Shown piece by piece: positions 1-10,199 of a stretch of DNA of 45,232 nt. The stretch comes from Anoxybacillus tengchongensis (lineage in GTDB: Bacteria > Bacillota > Bacilli > Bacillales > Anoxybacillaceae), in contig NZ_JACHES010000016.1 in the NCBI RefSeq assembly GCF_014201585.1, positions 1 to 45,232 of the forward strand, written 5' to 3'. Below the pieces are notes generated by a model. That model was not told where the DNA came from, did not search any database, and was given only the letters and a program-made list of their open reading frames with translations. The position numbers and the translations under genes were made by a program. The first letter of the stretch is position 1. Every line of letters begins with the position of its first letter.

Positions 1-90
<90 letters not shown>

Positions 91-94
91 AAAT

Positions 95-128
95 AAAAAG
101 ACCAAGACTAAATTGTCTTGGTCTTTTT
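95..128 (+). terminator. Intrinsic terminator of the rRNA operon
   Basis: The arm AAAAAGACCAAGAC (95-108) pairs perfectly with GTCTTGGTCTTTTT (115-128) around a 6-base loop, and a T-rich run follows. It sits five bases past the 5S end, so it should end the rrn transcript and isolate ctsR from rRNA transcription. Confidence 0.93.
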
Positions 129-188
129 GTTTTTTGTTTTATTGAATAAACGCAATGGGTAAAATATATGAGAAAAAGAAGGGAATCC

Positions 189-217
189 TTGCATTTTTGA
201 AGAAATCCGTATATATT
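189..217 (+). promoter_or_regulatory. Sigma-A promoter of the ctsR operon
   Basis: TTGCAT (189-194), a 17-base spacer and TATATT (212-217) form a good sigma-A promoter about 50 bases upstream of ctsR. The predicted start point, near 224, falls at the edge of the CtsR operator, as expected for a repressor that blocks initiation. Confidence 0.8.
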
Positions 218-225
218 AAAATTAA

Positions 226-247
226 AGTCAAATATAGTCAAAGTCAA
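226..247 (+). promoter_or_regulatory. CtsR operator (heptad direct repeat plus extra half-site)
   Basis: AGTCAAA (226-232), three bases, then AGTCAAA (236-242) is an exact match to the CtsR direct-repeat consensus, RGTCAAA-N3-RGTCAAA. A further GTCAA follows at once (243-247). The site lies just downstream of the -10 box, so CtsR should repress its own operon and release it on heat or protein stress. Confidence 0.92.
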
Positions 248-266
248 CTGGCAGAGGAGGGGTTAT

Positions 267-728
267 GTGAGGAATATCTCTGATGTCATTGAGCAATATT
301 TAAAGCAAGTATTAAATATGAGCGGAAAAGATATCGTTGAGATTAAACGAAGCGAAATTGCAGATAAGTTTCAGTGTGTTCCTTCTCAAATTAACTATGT
401 CATTAATACACGGTTTACATTAGAAAGAGGGTACATTGTTGAGAGTAAGCGAGGTGGCGGTGGCTATATCCGTATAATGAAAGTAAAAACTCAAAGTGCC
501 CCCCAGCTTATTGACCATTTATTGTCTCTTGTTCAAGACCGGATTAGCCAGACAAATGGAGAACATATTATTCAACGCTTATTAGATGAAAAGGTAATTT
601 CAAAACGAGAAGCGAATATGATGTTAAACATTATTGATCGCACGGTTCTATCTCTTGACCTTCCCCATCGTGATGAACTGCGTGCGCGCATATTAAAAGC
701 GATGCTGACATCGTTAAAGTATATGTAG
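267..728 (+). CDS. ctsR: CtsR, repressor of class III stress genes
   Basis: CtsR is a dimeric winged-helix repressor of clp and other quality-control genes; heat changes its DNA binding, and McsB-ClpC inactivates and removes it. The 153-residue product is one residue shorter than the B. subtilis protein as I recall it. It shows the DNA-binding core with SEIADKFQCVPSQINYVI (helix-turn-helix), the glycine-rich wing ESKRGGGGYIRI that senses temperature, and a C-terminal dimerisation part with KVISKREANMM and DELRARILKAMLTSLK. The start is GTG at 267, six bases after GGAGG. It is first in the operon ctsR-mcsA-mcsB-clpC, below its own operator, which implies autorepression. Identity is near certain. 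Confidence 0.98.
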   Translation: MRNISDVIEQYLKQVLNMSGKDIVEIKRSEIADKFQCVPSQINYVINTRFTLERGYIVESKRGGGGYIRIMKVKTQSAPQLIDHLLSLVQDRISQTNGEHIIQRLLDEKVISKREANMMLNIIDRTVLSLDLPHRDELRARILKAMLTSLKYM

Positions 729-742
729 AGAGGGTGAATGCT

Positions 743-1297
743 TTGATATGTCAAGAGTGTAATCAACGTCCAGCAACGCTTCATTTCACTAAAATTGTTA
801 ATGGGGAAAAAACAGAAATTCATCTTTGTGAGCAATGCGCTCACGAAAAAGGTGAAATGTTTATGTTCCCACATCAAGGCGCTTTTTCAATCAATAATTT
901 AATTGCGGGACTATTAAATATGGATGCATCGCTAAAAGAACCGAAAGCCCCCTCTTTTCACAATGAACATATATTACAATGTGAGCGTTGCAAAATGACA
1001 TATGCTCAATTCGTTAAAGTCGGTCGTTTTGGTTGTGCGAGTTGCTATGAAACATTTCGTAGCTATTTACCACCTATTTTTCGGAAGTTACATGGAGGAC
1101 ATGTAGCACATGAAGGAAAAATCCCGAAGCGAGTGGGGGGTACATTGTACGTTCGTAAGCAAATCGGCCAGTTAAAACAAATGCTACAGGAGCTTATTGC
1201 TAAAGAACAGTTTGAGAAAGCTGCTGAAGTGCGTGATCAAATTCGAGAACTCGAAGCAAAATTAAATACGGAAGGGGGCGCTTCATTACATGAATGA
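743..1297 (+). CDS. mcsA: McsA, zinc-finger activator of the McsB arginine kinase
   Basis: McsA binds and activates McsB and helps control CtsR. The protein (184 residues from this start) has four CxxC pairs: CQEC at the N terminus, CEQC, CERC and CASC, enough for two zinc sites. The C-terminal UVR motif ([16 protein letters not shown]) resembles the ClpC linker and UvrB/UvrC. I chose TTG at 743 because it gives the family N terminus MICQEC and lies about six bases after AGAGGGTGA. An in-frame GTG at 734 would add three residues but sits directly against the ribosome binding site. The 3' end overlaps mcsB by eight bases, suggesting coupled translation. Confidence 0.95.
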   Translation: MICQECNQRPATLHFTKIVNGEKTEIHLCEQCAHEKGEMFMFPHQGAFSINNLIAGLLNMDASLKEPKAPSFHNEHILQCERCKMTYAQFVKVGRFGCASCYETFRSYLPPIFRKLHGGHVAHEGKIPKRVGGTLYVRKQIGQLKQMLQELIAKEQFEKAAEVRDQIRELEAKLNTEGGASLHE

Positions 1298-2354
1298 ACA
1301 TTTGTTTTTCCAACGCGCTCTCAGTCCATGGATGAACGAAGAGGGACCAGATTCTGATATTGTGTTAAGTAGTCGTATTCGTTTAGCGAGAAATATGAAA
1401 CAATATTCGTTTCCGACCGTATTTACAAATGAAGAGGCTATACAAATTGTTCAATTATTTGAACATTTGTTTTCGCAAAAGCGTTTCGGTAATCTTGGTC
1501 CTTTCGTCTTATTAAAAATGAATGAATTACAAACTATTGACAAGCGTGTATTAGTTGAAAAACACTTGATCAGCCCTCACTTAGCTGAGGATTGTACATT
1601 TGGTGCATGCTTATTATCAGAGCAAGAAGAAGCAAGCATTATGATCAACGAGGAAGATCATATTCGTATTCAATGTTTGTTTGCTGGTTTTCAGTTGAGA
1701 GAAGCATTAAAATTGGCAAATGCTTTAGATGATTGGATTGAACAACACATCGATTATGCTTTTGATGAAAAGTACGGTTATTTGACGAGTTGCCCTACAA
1801 ATGTCGGAACAGGACTGCGCGCATCCGTTATGATGCATTTGCCAGGCCTTGTGTTAACGCAGCAAATGAATCAAATTATTCCTGCAATTAATCAGCTCGG
1901 TTTAGTTGTTCGTGGCACGTATGGAGAAGGTAGCGAAGCGTTAGGAAACATTTTTCAAATTTCGAATCAAGTTACATTAGGAAAAAGTGAAGAGGATATT
2001 GTTGAAGACTTAACAGGTGTTGTTCGTCAATTAATTGAACAAGAACGAATGGCACGTGAGGCATTAGTCAAAACTTCTAACATACAATTAGAAGATAGGG
2101 TATATCGTTCTTACGGTGTGTTAACGAACAGTCGGATCATCGGTTCAAAAGAAGCTGCCCAATGTTTATCTGATGTACGGTTAGGCATTGATCTCGGATA
2201 TATTACGAACGTGCCAAAAACAATTTTAACAGAGCTCATGATTTTGACACAGCCCGGCTTTTTACAAAAATATGCTGGTGGCGCATTACGCCCACAAGAA
2301 CGGGATATTCGCCGTGCATCGCTCATTCGTGAACGATTATACCAATGGAAGTGA
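1290..2354 (+). CDS. mcsB: McsB, protein arginine kinase
   Basis: McsB phosphorylates arginine side chains and so marks proteins, including CtsR, for ClpC-ClpP degradation. It is related to phosphagen (creatine/arginine) kinases: the N-terminal [14 protein letters not shown], the catalytic-cysteine segment [13 protein letters not shown] (Cys168, the counterpart of B. subtilis Cys167) and [12 protein letters not shown] are all present. The C-terminal RDIRRA motif (338-343), which binds phosphoarginine allosterically, is intact. At 354 residues it is a few shorter than the B. subtilis protein at the C terminus. The ATG start lies inside the end of mcsA, and the stop lies 20 bases before the clpC start. 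Confidence 0.97.
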   Translation: MNEHLFFQRALSPWMNEEGPDSDIVLSSRIRLARNMKQYSFPTVFTNEEAIQIVQLFEHLFSQKRFGNLGPFVLLKMNELQTIDKRVLVEKHLISPHLAEDCTFGACLLSEQEEASIMINEEDHIRIQCLFAGFQLREALKLANALDDWIEQHIDYAFDEKYGYLTSCPTNVGTGLRASVMMHLPGLVLTQQMNQIIPAINQLGLVVRGTYGEGSEALGNIFQISNQVTLGKSEEDIVEDLTGVVRQLIEQERMAREALVKTSNIQLEDRVYRSYGVLTNSRIIGSKEAAQCLSDVRLGIDLGYITNVPKTILTELMILTQPGFLQKYAGGALRPQERDIRRASLIRERLYQWK

Positions 2355-2374
2355 ATAAAAGGAGGTTGATGAAA

Positions 2375-4807
2375 ATGATGTTCGGACGTTTTACAGAACG
2401 AGCACAAAAGGTGTTAGCATTAGCACAAGAAGAAGCTGTTCGATTAGGACATAACAATATTGGTACAGAGCACATTTTGCTTGGTCTTATTCGAGAGGGG
2501 GAAGGAATTGCAGCAAAAGCGCTTATGGCGCTCGGGTTAGGACCAGATAAAATCCAAAAAGAGGTAGAATCGCTTATTGGGCGTGGAAATGAAGTTGGGC
2601 AAACGATCCACTATACACCACGTGCCAAAAAAGTGATTGAATTGTCAATGGATGAAGCTGGGAAACTTGGACATTCTTACGTTGGTACAGAACATATTTT
2701 GCTTGGTCTTATTCGAGAAGGAGAAGGTGTAGCCGCTCGCGTTTTAAATAATTTAGGAGTAAGCTTAAATAAAGCTCGCCAACAAGTACTTCAATTATTA
2801 GGAAGCAATGAGTCTGCCTCAGGACATCATGGGGGAACAACGCACGCGAATACCCCAACGTTAGACAGTTTAGCCCGCGATTTAACAGCGATCGCACGTG
2901 AAGGAGGTTTAGATCCTGTCATCGGAAGAAGTAAAGAAATCCAACGTGTGATCGAAGTATTAAGCCGTAGAACGAAAAATAACCCTGTTTTAATTGGGGA
3001 ACCAGGGGTAGGAAAAACAGCCATTGCCGAAGGACTAGCTCAACAAATTGTCAATAACGAAGTGCCAGAGACGCTTCGTGATAAGCGTGTAATGACGCTC
3101 GATATGGGCACGGTCGTTGCAGGTACGAAATATCGTGGTGAGTTTGAAGATCGTTTGAAAAAAGTGATGGATGAAATTCGCCAAGCAGGCAACATCATTT
3201 TGTTTATTGACGAATTGCACACCCTCATAGGAGCTGGCGGTGCAGAAGGAGCTATTGATGCATCAAATATTTTAAAACCGTCCCTTGCTCGTGGCGAACT
3301 ACAATGTATTGGGGCAACAACGTTAGATGAATACCGAAAATATATTGAAAAAGATGCTGCGTTAGAAAGACGTTTCCAACCCATTCATGTTGGCGAACCA
3401 ACGGTTGAAGAATCGATCCAAATCTTAAAAGGACTACGCGATCGTTACGAAGCTCATCATCGTGTTTCTATTTCGGATGAGGCAATTGAGCAAGCTGTGA
3501 AGCTTTCAGATCGTTACATCTCGGATCGATTTTTACCAGATAAAGCGATTGATTTAATTGACGAAGCTTGTTCAAAAGTACGTTTACGTTCGTTTACGAC
3601 ACCACCAAATTTAAAAGAGCTCGAACAAAAACTGGAGGAAATTCGCAAAGAAAAAGATGCAGCTGTGCAAAGCCAAGAGTTTGAAAAAGCTGCATCATTA
3701 CGAGATGCGGAACAAAAATTGCGCGAACAACTTGAAGAAACGAAACGGGCTTGGAAAGAGAAACAAGGTCAAGAAAACTCAGAAGTGACTGTTGAGGATA
3801 TTGCAGCCGTCGTATCAAGTTGGACGGGGATCCCAGTCTCTAAATTAGCTCAAACAGAAACCGAACGATTATTAAAGCTAGAAGAAATTCTGCATTCCCG
3901 TGTTATCGGACAAGAAGAAGCTGTCAAAGCAGTTGCAAAAGCAGTGCGTCGCGCCCGTGCAGGATTAAAAGATCCAAAACGCCCAATCGGCTCGTTTATT
4001 TTTCTCGGACCGACGGGTGTAGGGAAAACGGAACTGGCACGTGCGCTTGCGGAAGCGATGTTTGGTGATGAAGATGCGATGATTCGGATCGACATGTCTG
4101 AGTATATGGAGAAACATTCGACATCACGTCTTGTCGGTTCGCCTCCGGGATATGTTGGTTACGAAGAAGGTGGACAATTAACAGAAAAAGTGCGTCGCAA
4201 ACCGTATTCAGTCATTTTATTAGATGAGATTGAAAAAGCGCATCCAGATGTGTTTAACATTTTATTGCAAGTGTTAGAGGATGGACGTCTAACGGATTCG
4301 AAAGGACGGACAGTTGATTTCCGAAATACGATCATTATTATGACATCAAACGTTGGCGCTGACGCCTTGAAGAGAAATAAATATGTTGGTTTTAATGTAC
4401 AAGATGAGAGTCAACAGTATAAAGATATGAAAGGGAAAGTGATGGACGAGTTGAAAAAAGCGTTTCGTCCGGAATTTTTAAACCGAATTGATGAAATCAT
4501 TGTGTTCCATTCCCTTGAGAAGAAACATTTGAAGGAAATTGTATCATTAATGGTTGAGCAATTGAAAAAACGTCTACAAGAACAACAAATTGATTTAGAG
4601 TTAACCGATGCAGCAATTGAGAAATTAGCGGAAGAAGGTTATGACTTAGAATACGGCGCGCGTCCATTGCGTCGAGCGATTCAAAAACATGTTGAAGACC
4701 GTTTATCTGAAGAATTGTTAAAAGGAACGATTAACAGCGGACAAAAAGTTGTCATGGATGTAAAAGACGGTCAGTTTGTTGTGTTAACAAAAGAGACAGT
4801 AAAATAA
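2375..4807 (+). CDS. clpC: ClpC, AAA+ unfoldase of the ClpCP protease
   Basis: ClpC unfolds phosphoarginine-marked or adaptor-delivered proteins and threads them into ClpP. The 810-residue protein has two N-terminal repeats (each with [15 protein letters not shown]), a first AAA+ module with Walker A GEPGVGKT (208-215), a UVR-containing middle domain ([14 protein letters not shown]) that docks McsA/MecA adaptors, and a second AAA+ module with GPTGVGKT (545-552). The loop containing VGFNV should dock on ClpP. I chose ATG at 2375, the second codon of the downstream MKMM run, because it is nine bases from AAGGAGG; ATG at 2369 is too close. It is the last gene before a strong terminator. Confidence 0.98.
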   Translation: MMFGRFTERAQKVLALAQEEAVRLGHNNIGTEHILLGLIREGEGIAAKALMALGLGPDKIQKEVESLIGRGNEVGQTIHYTPRAKKVIELSMDEAGKLGHSYVGTEHILLGLIREGEGVAARVLNNLGVSLNKARQQVLQLLGSNESASGHHGGTTHANTPTLDSLARDLTAIAREGGLDPVIGRSKEIQRVIEVLSRRTKNNPVLIGEPGVGKTAIAEGLAQQIVNNEVPETLRDKRVMTLDMGTVVAGTKYRGEFEDRLKKVMDEIRQAGNIILFIDELHTLIGAGGAEGAIDASNILKPSLARGELQCIGATTLDEYRKYIEKDAALERRFQPIHVGEPTVEESIQILKGLRDRYEAHHRVSISDEAIEQAVKLSDRYISDRFLPDKAIDLIDEACSKVRLRSFTTPPNLKELEQKLEEIRKEKDAAVQSQEFEKAASLRDAEQKLREQLEETKRAWKEKQGQENSEVTVEDIAAVVSSWTGIPVSKLAQTETERLLKLEEILHSRVIGQEEAVKAVAKAVRRARAGLKDPKRPIGSFIFLGPTGVGKTELARALAEAMFGDEDAMIRIDMSEYMEKHSTSRLVGSPPGYVGYEEGGQLTEKVRRKPYSVILLDEIEKAHPDVFNILLQVLEDGRLTDSKGRTVDFRNTIIIMTSNVGADALKRNKYVGFNVQDESQQYKDMKGKVMDELKKAFRPEFLNRIDEIIVFHSLEKKHLKEIVSLMVEQLKKRLQEQQIDLELTDAAIEKLAEEGYDLEYGARPLRRAIQKHVEDRLSEELLKGTINSGQKVVMDVKDGQFVVLTKETVK

Positions 4808-4809
4808 CA

Positions 4810-4845
4810 AAAAACAAGGTATGCTTACACGCATACCTTGTTTTT
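4810..4845 (+). terminator. Intrinsic terminator after clpC
   Basis: AAAAACAAGGTATGC (4810-4824) pairs perfectly with GCATACCTTGTTTTT (4831-4845) around a 6-base loop. The A-tract and T-tract flanks make it potentially active from either side. It starts two bases after the clpC stop and separates the heat-shock operon from radA. Confidence 0.93.
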
Positions 4846-4866
4846 CATCATGAAAGGAATGGAATC

Positions 4867-6261
4867 ATGGTTAAACGGAAAACGAAATTCGTTTGTCAAC
4901 ATTGTGGATATGAAACGGCGAAGTGGATGGGAAAATGCCCAGGGTGCCACTCGTGGAATACAATGGTTGAAGAAACGGAGATTGTGAAACCACATAGCCG
5001 AGCACTATTTGTGCATACAGAGGGGATAGTAGCTAAACCTGTATCGATTACGACAGTAGAAACGACGCAGGAACCGAGAATTGACACGAAGTTTACGGAG
5101 TTTAATCGCGTGTTAGGGGGTGGAATTGTTCGTGGTTCCCTCGTTTTGATCGGTGGCGATCCAGGTATTGGGAAATCGACATTGTTGTTACAAATTTGTG
5201 CTCAGCTCGCAAGCGATACCCACCCTGTATTATATATTTCCGGGGAAGAATCGGTAAAACAAACGAAGTTGCGTGCTGAACGGTTACATGTGGCAGCTGA
5301 ACATTTATATGTTTTATCTGAGACAAATTTAGAACATATTATCCAAACGATAGATGAAATGAAGCCATCGTTCGTTGTCATCGACTCGATTCAAACGATA
5401 TATCGCTCAGAAATTACATCGGCCCCAGGGAGTGTTTCACAAGTTCGTGAATGTACAGCAGAGTTGATGCGAGTAGCTAAAACGAAAGGTATTGCGATTT
5501 TTATTGTTGGGCATGTTACGAAAGAAGGGGCGCTGGCAGGGCCACGCATTTTAGAACATATGGTTGATACTGTATTATATTTTGAGGGAGAGCGTCATCA
5601 TACGTATCGCATTTTACGGGCGGTGAAAAATCGATTTGGTTCCACAAATGAAATCGGTATTTTCGAAATGAAAGAAATAGGGCTTACAGAAGTCAAAAAC
5701 CCATCAGAAATTTTTTTGGAAGAGCGTTCGAAAGGTGCTTCAGGGTCAACGGTGGTCGCTTCTATGGAAGGGACGAGACCTGTGTTAGTGGAAATTCAAG
5801 CATTAGTATCGCCGACTAGTTTCGGAACGCCACGTCGAATGGCAACAGGAATAGATCATAATCGTGTATCTTTACTAATGGCGGTGCTTGAAAAGAGGGT
5901 CGGCCTACTTCTTCAAAACCAGGATGCCTATTTAAAAGTGGCTGGTGGAATTAAGTTAGATGAACCTGCGATTGACTTAGCAATTGTGGTAAGCATTGCA
6001 TCTAGTTTTCGTGATCAACCAACAAATCATACGGATGTTGTGATCGGAGAAGTTGGATTGACAGGTGAAGTACGTCGTGTATCCCGCATTGAACAGCGTG
6101 TGCAAGAAGCTGCGAAGCTCGGTTTTCAACGCATCATTATTCCGAAAAGCAACATCGGTGGCTGGAACATTCCAAAAGGTGTTGAAGTCATTGGAGTAAC
6201 TAATGTAGAAGAAGCGCTATATTACGCATTAGGGGAAGGGAAAAATCGCCCAATATTTTAA
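4867..6261 (+). CDS. radA: RadA/Sms, DNA recombination and repair ATPase
   Basis: RadA is a RecA-related hexameric helicase that drives branch migration in homologous recombination and transformation. The 464-residue protein has an N-terminal zinc finger (Cys10, Cys13, Cys24, Cys27), Walker [11 protein letters not shown] (96-105), the RadA-specific KNRFG motif (254-258) and a C-terminal Lon-protease-like domain ([18 protein letters not shown]). The ATG follows AAAGGAA closely. A terminator ends only 21 bases upstream, so transcription must come from read-through or from a promoter inside clpC. In B. subtilis disA follows directly; here it is absent. Confidence 0.97.
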   Translation: MVKRKTKFVCQHCGYETAKWMGKCPGCHSWNTMVEETEIVKPHSRALFVHTEGIVAKPVSITTVETTQEPRIDTKFTEFNRVLGGGIVRGSLVLIGGDPGIGKSTLLLQICAQLASDTHPVLYISGEESVKQTKLRAERLHVAAEHLYVLSETNLEHIIQTIDEMKPSFVVIDSIQTIYRSEITSAPGSVSQVRECTAELMRVAKTKGIAIFIVGHVTKEGALAGPRILEHMVDTVLYFEGERHHTYRILRAVKNRFGSTNEIGIFEMKEIGLTEVKNPSEIFLEERSKGASGSTVVASMEGTRPVLVEIQALVSPTSFGTPRRMATGIDHNRVSLLMAVLEKRVGLLLQNQDAYLKVAGGIKLDEPAIDLAIVVSIASSFRDQPTNHTDVVIGEVGLTGEVRRVSRIEQRVQEAAKLGFQRIIIPKSNIGGWNIPKGVEVIGVTNVEEALYYALGEGKNRPIF

Positions 6262-6298
6262 CAAAACCATTAAAAAATGATTAAAAATGATGTTCAGA

Positions 6299-6329
6299 TT
6301 GGTTTCAAACATTGGAAACTGTTTATAAT
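6299..6329 (+). promoter_or_regulatory. Possible sigma-A promoter of yacL-ispD-ispF
   Basis: A perfect TATAAT (6324-6329) lies 21 bases before the yacL start. The only -35 candidate, TTGGTT (6299-6304), leaves a long 19-base spacer, so the call rests mainly on the -10 box. The 51 bases upstream, after radA, are AT-rich with a short TTAAAAA/ATGAT repeat and no sign of a gene. Confidence 0.5.
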
Positions 6330-6350
6330 GTAATAGAGGAGGTGAAAAAC

Positions 6351-7439
6351 GTGTTAAAACGAATTGTGCAAGCATCTTTTTTAATTACTGGGGGAATGTT
6401 AGGAATTATTTTCTTTCCTACTTTGTTAAAACTATTGCACCTAAACGATCTTCCTTATGTCGATAGCCCATATGTAGCCGCCCCAGTTGGTGCGATCATC
6501 GTATTCCTTCTCACGTTTTGGTTAGTTGATCATGTGGTTGGACTGATTCATTGGATGGAAGAAACGTTAGTCAAAGCACCTGTAACAGACTTATTATTCG
6601 GGAGTCTCGGTTTAATTTTCGGATTGATTGTAGCCTTTTTAGTCGTTATTCCATTAAACTCTATTCAAATTCCGCTTGTTAATACGATATTGCCGATTTT
6701 TCTTACGCTATTGTTAGGCTACTTAGGATTTCAAGTCGGATTTAAAAAACGCGATGAACTAATGAACCTATTTTCTTTACCGAATCGAAGTGGAAAGAAA
6801 AAAGGTAGCGAGGAAGAAGAAAAAAAGGGGAAATCGCTAAAAATTTTAGATACGAGTGTCATCATTGACGGTCGTATTGCGGATATTTGTCAAACGGGCT
6901 TTTTGGAAGGGACGATTGTCATTCCGCGGTTTGTTCTTGAAGAATTGCAACATATCGCTGACTCTTCTGATGCTTTAAAGAGAAATCGTGGACGGAGAGG
7001 ACTAGATATTTTAAACCGCATTCAAAAAGAACTAGCAATTAACGTGGAAATATATGAGGGCGATTTTGAAGGAATTCAAGAAGTCGACAGCAAGCTTGTA
7101 AAATTGGCTCAATTGACATCAGGCGTTGTTGTGACAAATGACTTTAATTTAAATAAAGTATGCGAGTTGCAAAATGTTCCCGTACTAAATATTAACGACT
7201 TAGCGAACGCAGTAAAACCGATCGTTCTTCCAGGGGAAGAATTAAATGTTCACGTCATTAAAGACGGAAAAGAACAAAATCAAGGTGTTGCTTATTTAGA
7301 TGATGGGACGATGATCGTTGTAGAGGACGGAAAAGACTACATCGGAAAACGAGTCGATGTGCTTGTGACGAGCGTCTTACAAACTTCGGCTGGAAGAATG
7401 ATTTTTGCTAAATTAAAATTACTTGAAAAAGCATTATGA
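6351..7439 (+). CDS. yacL: YacL, membrane protein with PIN and TRAM domains
   Basis: This is the conserved Firmicutes PIN/TRAM membrane protein, a putative membrane-anchored ribonuclease whose substrate I do not know. Four hydrophobic segments fill roughly residues 1-130 (for example [19 protein letters not shown]). A PIN domain follows, with acidic residues in [21 protein letters not shown] and TNDFNLN that suit a metal-dependent nuclease. A C-terminal TRAM domain ([16 protein letters not shown]) probably binds RNA. GTG at 6351 gives the family start MLKRIVQ, 362 residues, with GAGGAGGTGA just upstream. It abuts radA directly, disA being missing, and is closely followed by ispD. Confidence 0.93.
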   Translation: MLKRIVQASFLITGGMLGIIFFPTLLKLLHLNDLPYVDSPYVAAPVGAIIVFLLTFWLVDHVVGLIHWMEETLVKAPVTDLLFGSLGLIFGLIVAFLVVIPLNSIQIPLVNTILPIFLTLLLGYLGFQVGFKKRDELMNLFSLPNRSGKKKGSEEEEKKGKSLKILDTSVIIDGRIADICQTGFLEGTIVIPRFVLEELQHIADSSDALKRNRGRRGLDILNRIQKELAINVEIYEGDFEGIQEVDSKLVKLAQLTSGVVVTNDFNLNKVCELQNVPVLNINDLANAVKPIVLPGEELNVHVIKDGKEQNQGVAYLDDGTMIVVEDGKDYIGKRVDVLVTSVLQTSAGRMIFAKLKLLEKAL

Positions 7440-7458
7440 GCTGTTAGGAGATAGGAAA

Positions 7459-8145
7459 ATGAATTATCATGTCGTTATACCGGCAGCTGGCCAAGGAAAA
7501 CGAATGAACGCAGGAATGAACAAACAATTTATTGAGCTTGAAGGAATACCTGTTATTATTCATACGTTACGTGTATTTGAACGAGATGTTTTGTGTCAAG
7601 GCATTGTGTTAGTCATTAACGATCAAGAACGCGAACAGTTTGCTCATATGCTTCATCGCTTTGGAATAAAAAAAGTAAATGTCCTCGTTTCAGGGGGGGA
7701 AGAGCGGCAACAAAGCGTCTACAACGGGTTGAAAGCTTTGAATGATGCTGACATCGTGCTTATTCACGATGGTGCTCGTCCATTTGTGACGGTAAAAAAA
7801 ATTCATGAACTCGTTCAAGTAACAGCAGAAACGGGAGCAGCTGTGCTAGCTGTTCCTGTGAAAGATACGATGAAACAAGTGATCGATGGCCACATTCAAA
7901 AAACGGTCGATCGATCGAGCTTGTGGGCTGTACAAACGCCACAAGCTTTTTCCATGCCATTAATTCTCGACGCTCATGAACGCGCAAAAAAAGAACAGTT
8001 TATTGGAACAGATGATGCAAGTCTTGTTGAGCGGATCGGTCAACGTGTCGCCATTGTAGAAGGCGAGTATACAAACATTAAATTAACAACACCAGAAGAT
8101 TTATTATTTGCAGAGGCTATTTTACGTGCGAGAGGGGATCAATGA
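7459..8145 (+). CDS. ispD: IspD, MEP cytidylyltransferase
   Basis: IspD makes CDP-methylerythritol from CTP and 2-C-methyl-D-erythritol 4-phosphate in the non-mevalonate isoprenoid pathway. The 228-residue protein starts with the CTP-binding loop [12 protein letters not shown] and contains [39 protein letters not shown] and [10 protein letters not shown], all IspD signatures. ATG at 7459 matches the family N terminus and lies eight bases from TTAGGAG; an upstream in-frame ATG at 7423, inside yacL, adds an unrelated tail and is rejected. Its stop overlaps the ispF start, so the two enzymes, two steps apart in the pathway, are probably coupled. Confidence 0.97.
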   Translation: MNYHVVIPAAGQGKRMNAGMNKQFIELEGIPVIIHTLRVFERDVLCQGIVLVINDQEREQFAHMLHRFGIKKVNVLVSGGEERQQSVYNGLKALNDADIVLIHDGARPFVTVKKIHELVQVTAETGAAVLAVPVKDTMKQVIDGHIQKTVDRSSLWAVQTPQAFSMPLILDAHERAKKEQFIGTDDASLVERIGQRVAIVEGEYTNIKLTTPEDLLFAEAILRARGDQ

Positions 8146-8627
8146 TGTATCGAATTGGACAAGGGTTTGATGTCCATCAGTTTGCTGAAGGACGTCCGCT
8201 TATTATTGGTGGAATCCATATTCCGTATGAGAAAGGACTGCTTGGACATTCTGATGCGGATGTGTTGTTACATGCAATTGCTGATGCTTGTTTAGGAGCC
8301 ATTGGTGAAGGAGACATTGGAAAGCATTTCCCTGATACAGATGAAGCATACAAGGATGCTGATTCTGCGCTTCTTCTACAACGGGTATGGAATCTTGTGC
8401 AGCAACATGGATATACACTTGTTAATGTGGACTGCACAATTATTGCTCAAAAACCAAAAATGGCTCCATATATCCCAAACATGCAAAAACGAATTGCTGA
8501 ATTATTAGAAGGAAACGTTTCACAAGTCAACGTAAAGGCGACGACGACAGAAAAGCTCGGCTTTACAGGGAGAGAAGAAGGAATTGCTGCACAAGCCGTC
8601 GTTTTGTTACAAAAAAATAATGAATGA
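8142..8627 (+). CDS. ispF: IspF, MECDP synthase
   Basis: IspF cyclises CDP-methylerythritol 2-phosphate to 2-C-methyl-D-erythritol 2,4-cyclodiphosphate, releasing CMP. The 161-residue trimer-forming protein shows the zinc-binding GFDVHQF near the N terminus, [13 protein letters not shown], the flexible loop [21 protein letters not shown] and [19 protein letters not shown]. The start ATG at 8142 overlaps the ispD stop; the next codon (8145) is also ATG and would suit the ribosome binding site AGAGGGG slightly better. Lying behind ispD, it completes a two-gene isoprenoid unit within the yacL transcript. Confidence 0.97.
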   Translation: MMYRIGQGFDVHQFAEGRPLIIGGIHIPYEKGLLGHSDADVLLHAIADACLGAIGEGDIGKHFPDTDEAYKDADSALLLQRVWNLVQQHGYTLVNVDCTIIAQKPKMAPYIPNMQKRIAELLEGNVSQVNVKATTTEKLGFTGREEGIAAQAVVLLQKNNE

Positions 8628-8656
8628 TGGATTTTGTATGGCGTTTACGGTACAAT
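8628..8656 (+). promoter_or_regulatory. Weak candidate promoter of gltX
   Basis: TACAAT (8651-8656) is a good -10 box 35 bases before gltX, but the -35 position at 17 bases holds only TGGATT. The gene may have its own promoter here or be read from the isp genes. Confidence 0.3.
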
Positions 8657-8690
8657 GGGGTACAGAAATTAGGTAGATGGAGGTCATGAC

Positions 8691-10151
8691 ATGTCACAGG
8701 AAGTAAGGGTGCGTTACGCGCCGAGTCCGACGGGTCATTTACATATTGGTGGTGCGCGCACAGCGTTGTTTAACTATTTGTTTGCTCGCCATCATCATGG
8801 GAAATTTATCGTTCGTATTGAAGATACAGATATTGAGCGGAATGTAGAAGGTGGCGAACAGTCACAACTTGAAAATTTAAAATGGCTCGGTATTGAATAT
8901 GACGAATCTGTCGATAAAGATGGAGGATATGGTCCTTATCGTCAAACGGAGCGTCTGCACATATATCGCCAATATACAAACGAATTGTTAGAAAAAGGCT
9001 ATGCTTATAAATGTTTTTGTACACCTGAGGAACTAGAACAAGAGCGTGAGGCGCAAAAAGCGGCAGGTATTGCGGCGCCACAATACAGCGGAAAATGCCG
9101 TCAGTTGACACTAGAACAAGTCAAACAGCTTGAAGCAGAAGGCAAGCCCTATACGATCCGTTTAAAAGTACCGGAAGGAAAAGTATATGAATTTGAAGAC
9201 ATGGTGCGCGGTCGCGTATCGTTTGAATCGAAAGACATTGGCGATTGGGTGATCGTCAAAGCAAACGGTATCCCAACGTATAACTTTGCTGTTGTGATCG
9301 ACGATCATTTAATGAAAATTACACATGTATTTCGCGGTGAAGAGCATTTATCAAACACACCGAAGCAGCTAATGGTGTATGAATATTTTGGTTGGGAGCC
9401 ACCAAAATATGCACATTTAACGTTGATTGTAAATGAAAATCGTAAAAAGTTATCGAAGCGCGATGAGTCAATTATTCAATTCGTTTCTCAATATAAAGAA
9501 CTTGGATATTTACCAGAAGCGATGTTTAACTTTTTTGCACTATTAGGTTGGTCGCCAGAAGGAGAAGAAGAAATTTTCACGAAAGAAGAGCTTATTCGCA
9601 TGTTTGATGTTTCCCGTTTATCAAAATCGCCATCGATGTTTGATAAACAAAAGCTCACATGGATGAACAACCAATATATCAAAAAACTTGATCTGGATCG
9701 GTTAGTTGAACTATCGCTCCCTCATCTAATTCGAGCAGGGCGTTTGCCGGAGCAAATGACCGATCAACAAAAGCAATGGGCGCGTGATCTAATTGCACTA
9801 TATCAAGAGCAAATGAGTTACGGTGCTGAAATTGTTGAGCTATCAGAGTTGTTCTTTAAACAGGAAATCGAGTATGATGAAGAGGCAAAAGCTGTTTTAG
9901 CAGGTGAGCAAGTACCGATTGTGTTAAAAGCATTTTATGAGCAAGTGGAGCAGCTTGCAACGTTTGATAGTGACCACATTAAAATGGCGATTAAAGCGGT
10001 ACAAAAAGAAACGGGACAAAAAGGGAAAAACTTATTTATGCCAATTCGCGTAGCGGTTACAGGGCAAACGCATGGACCAGAACTTCCAGAGGCGATTCGT
10101 TTGCTCGGAAAAGAAACGGTGCTGTCCCGATTAACTCAATTCATTCGTTAA
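8691..10151 (+). CDS. gltX: Glutamyl-tRNA synthetase (GluRS)
   Basis: GltX charges tRNA-Glu. In Bacillaceae the enzyme is normally non-discriminating and also loads Glu onto tRNA-Gln for later amidation, and I infer the same here. The 486-residue class I synthetase has the HIGH-type motif in PTGHLHIGG (residues 14-21), a KLSKR motif (253-257) in place of KMSKS, and a helical anticodon-binding C-terminal domain. ATG at 8691 is seven bases from GGAGG and gives the standard N terminus. It ends inside the promoter of the downstream cys unit, whose -35 box overlaps the gltX stop codon. Confidence 0.97.
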   Translation: MSQEVRVRYAPSPTGHLHIGGARTALFNYLFARHHHGKFIVRIEDTDIERNVEGGEQSQLENLKWLGIEYDESVDKDGGYGPYRQTERLHIYRQYTNELLEKGYAYKCFCTPEELEQEREAQKAAGIAAPQYSGKCRQLTLEQVKQLEAEGKPYTIRLKVPEGKVYEFEDMVRGRVSFESKDIGDWVIVKANGIPTYNFAVVIDDHLMKITHVFRGEEHLSNTPKQLMVYEYFGWEPPKYAHLTLIVNENRKKLSKRDESIIQFVSQYKELGYLPEAMFNFFALLGWSPEGEEEIFTKEELIRMFDVSRLSKSPSMFDKQKLTWMNNQYIKKLDLDRLVELSLPHLIRAGRLPEQMTDQQKQWARDLIALYQEQMSYGAEIVELSELFFKQEIEYDEEAKAVLAGEQVPIVLKAFYEQVEQLATFDSDHIKMAIKAVQKETGQKGKNLFMPIRVAVTGQTHGPELPEAIRLLGKETVLSRLTQFIR

Positions 10152-10176
10152 CATTTCCTTGTTTATATAATAGAAT
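10148..10176 (+). promoter_or_regulatory. Sigma-A promoter of the cysE-cysS T-box transcript
   Basis: TTAACA (10148-10153), a 17-base spacer and TAGAAT (10171-10176) each differ from consensus by one base. An overlapping TATAAT (10166-10171) lacks a -35 box at a suitable distance. The -35 hexamer includes most of the gltX stop codon. Transcription would begin about 20 bases before T-box stem I. Confidence 0.75.
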
Positions 10177-10199
10177 AGGTGTAAGTCATATCGGTGAAA

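Noticed and set aside
572-877. 101-codon minus-strand frame across ctsR-mcsA
   Set aside because: It is a shadow of two well-supported genes on the other strand, with no supporting signals.
7905-7918. Tandem CGATCGATCG in ispD as a possible regulatory palindrome
   Set aside because: It is short, lies within conserved codons (VDRSS), and has no supporting context.
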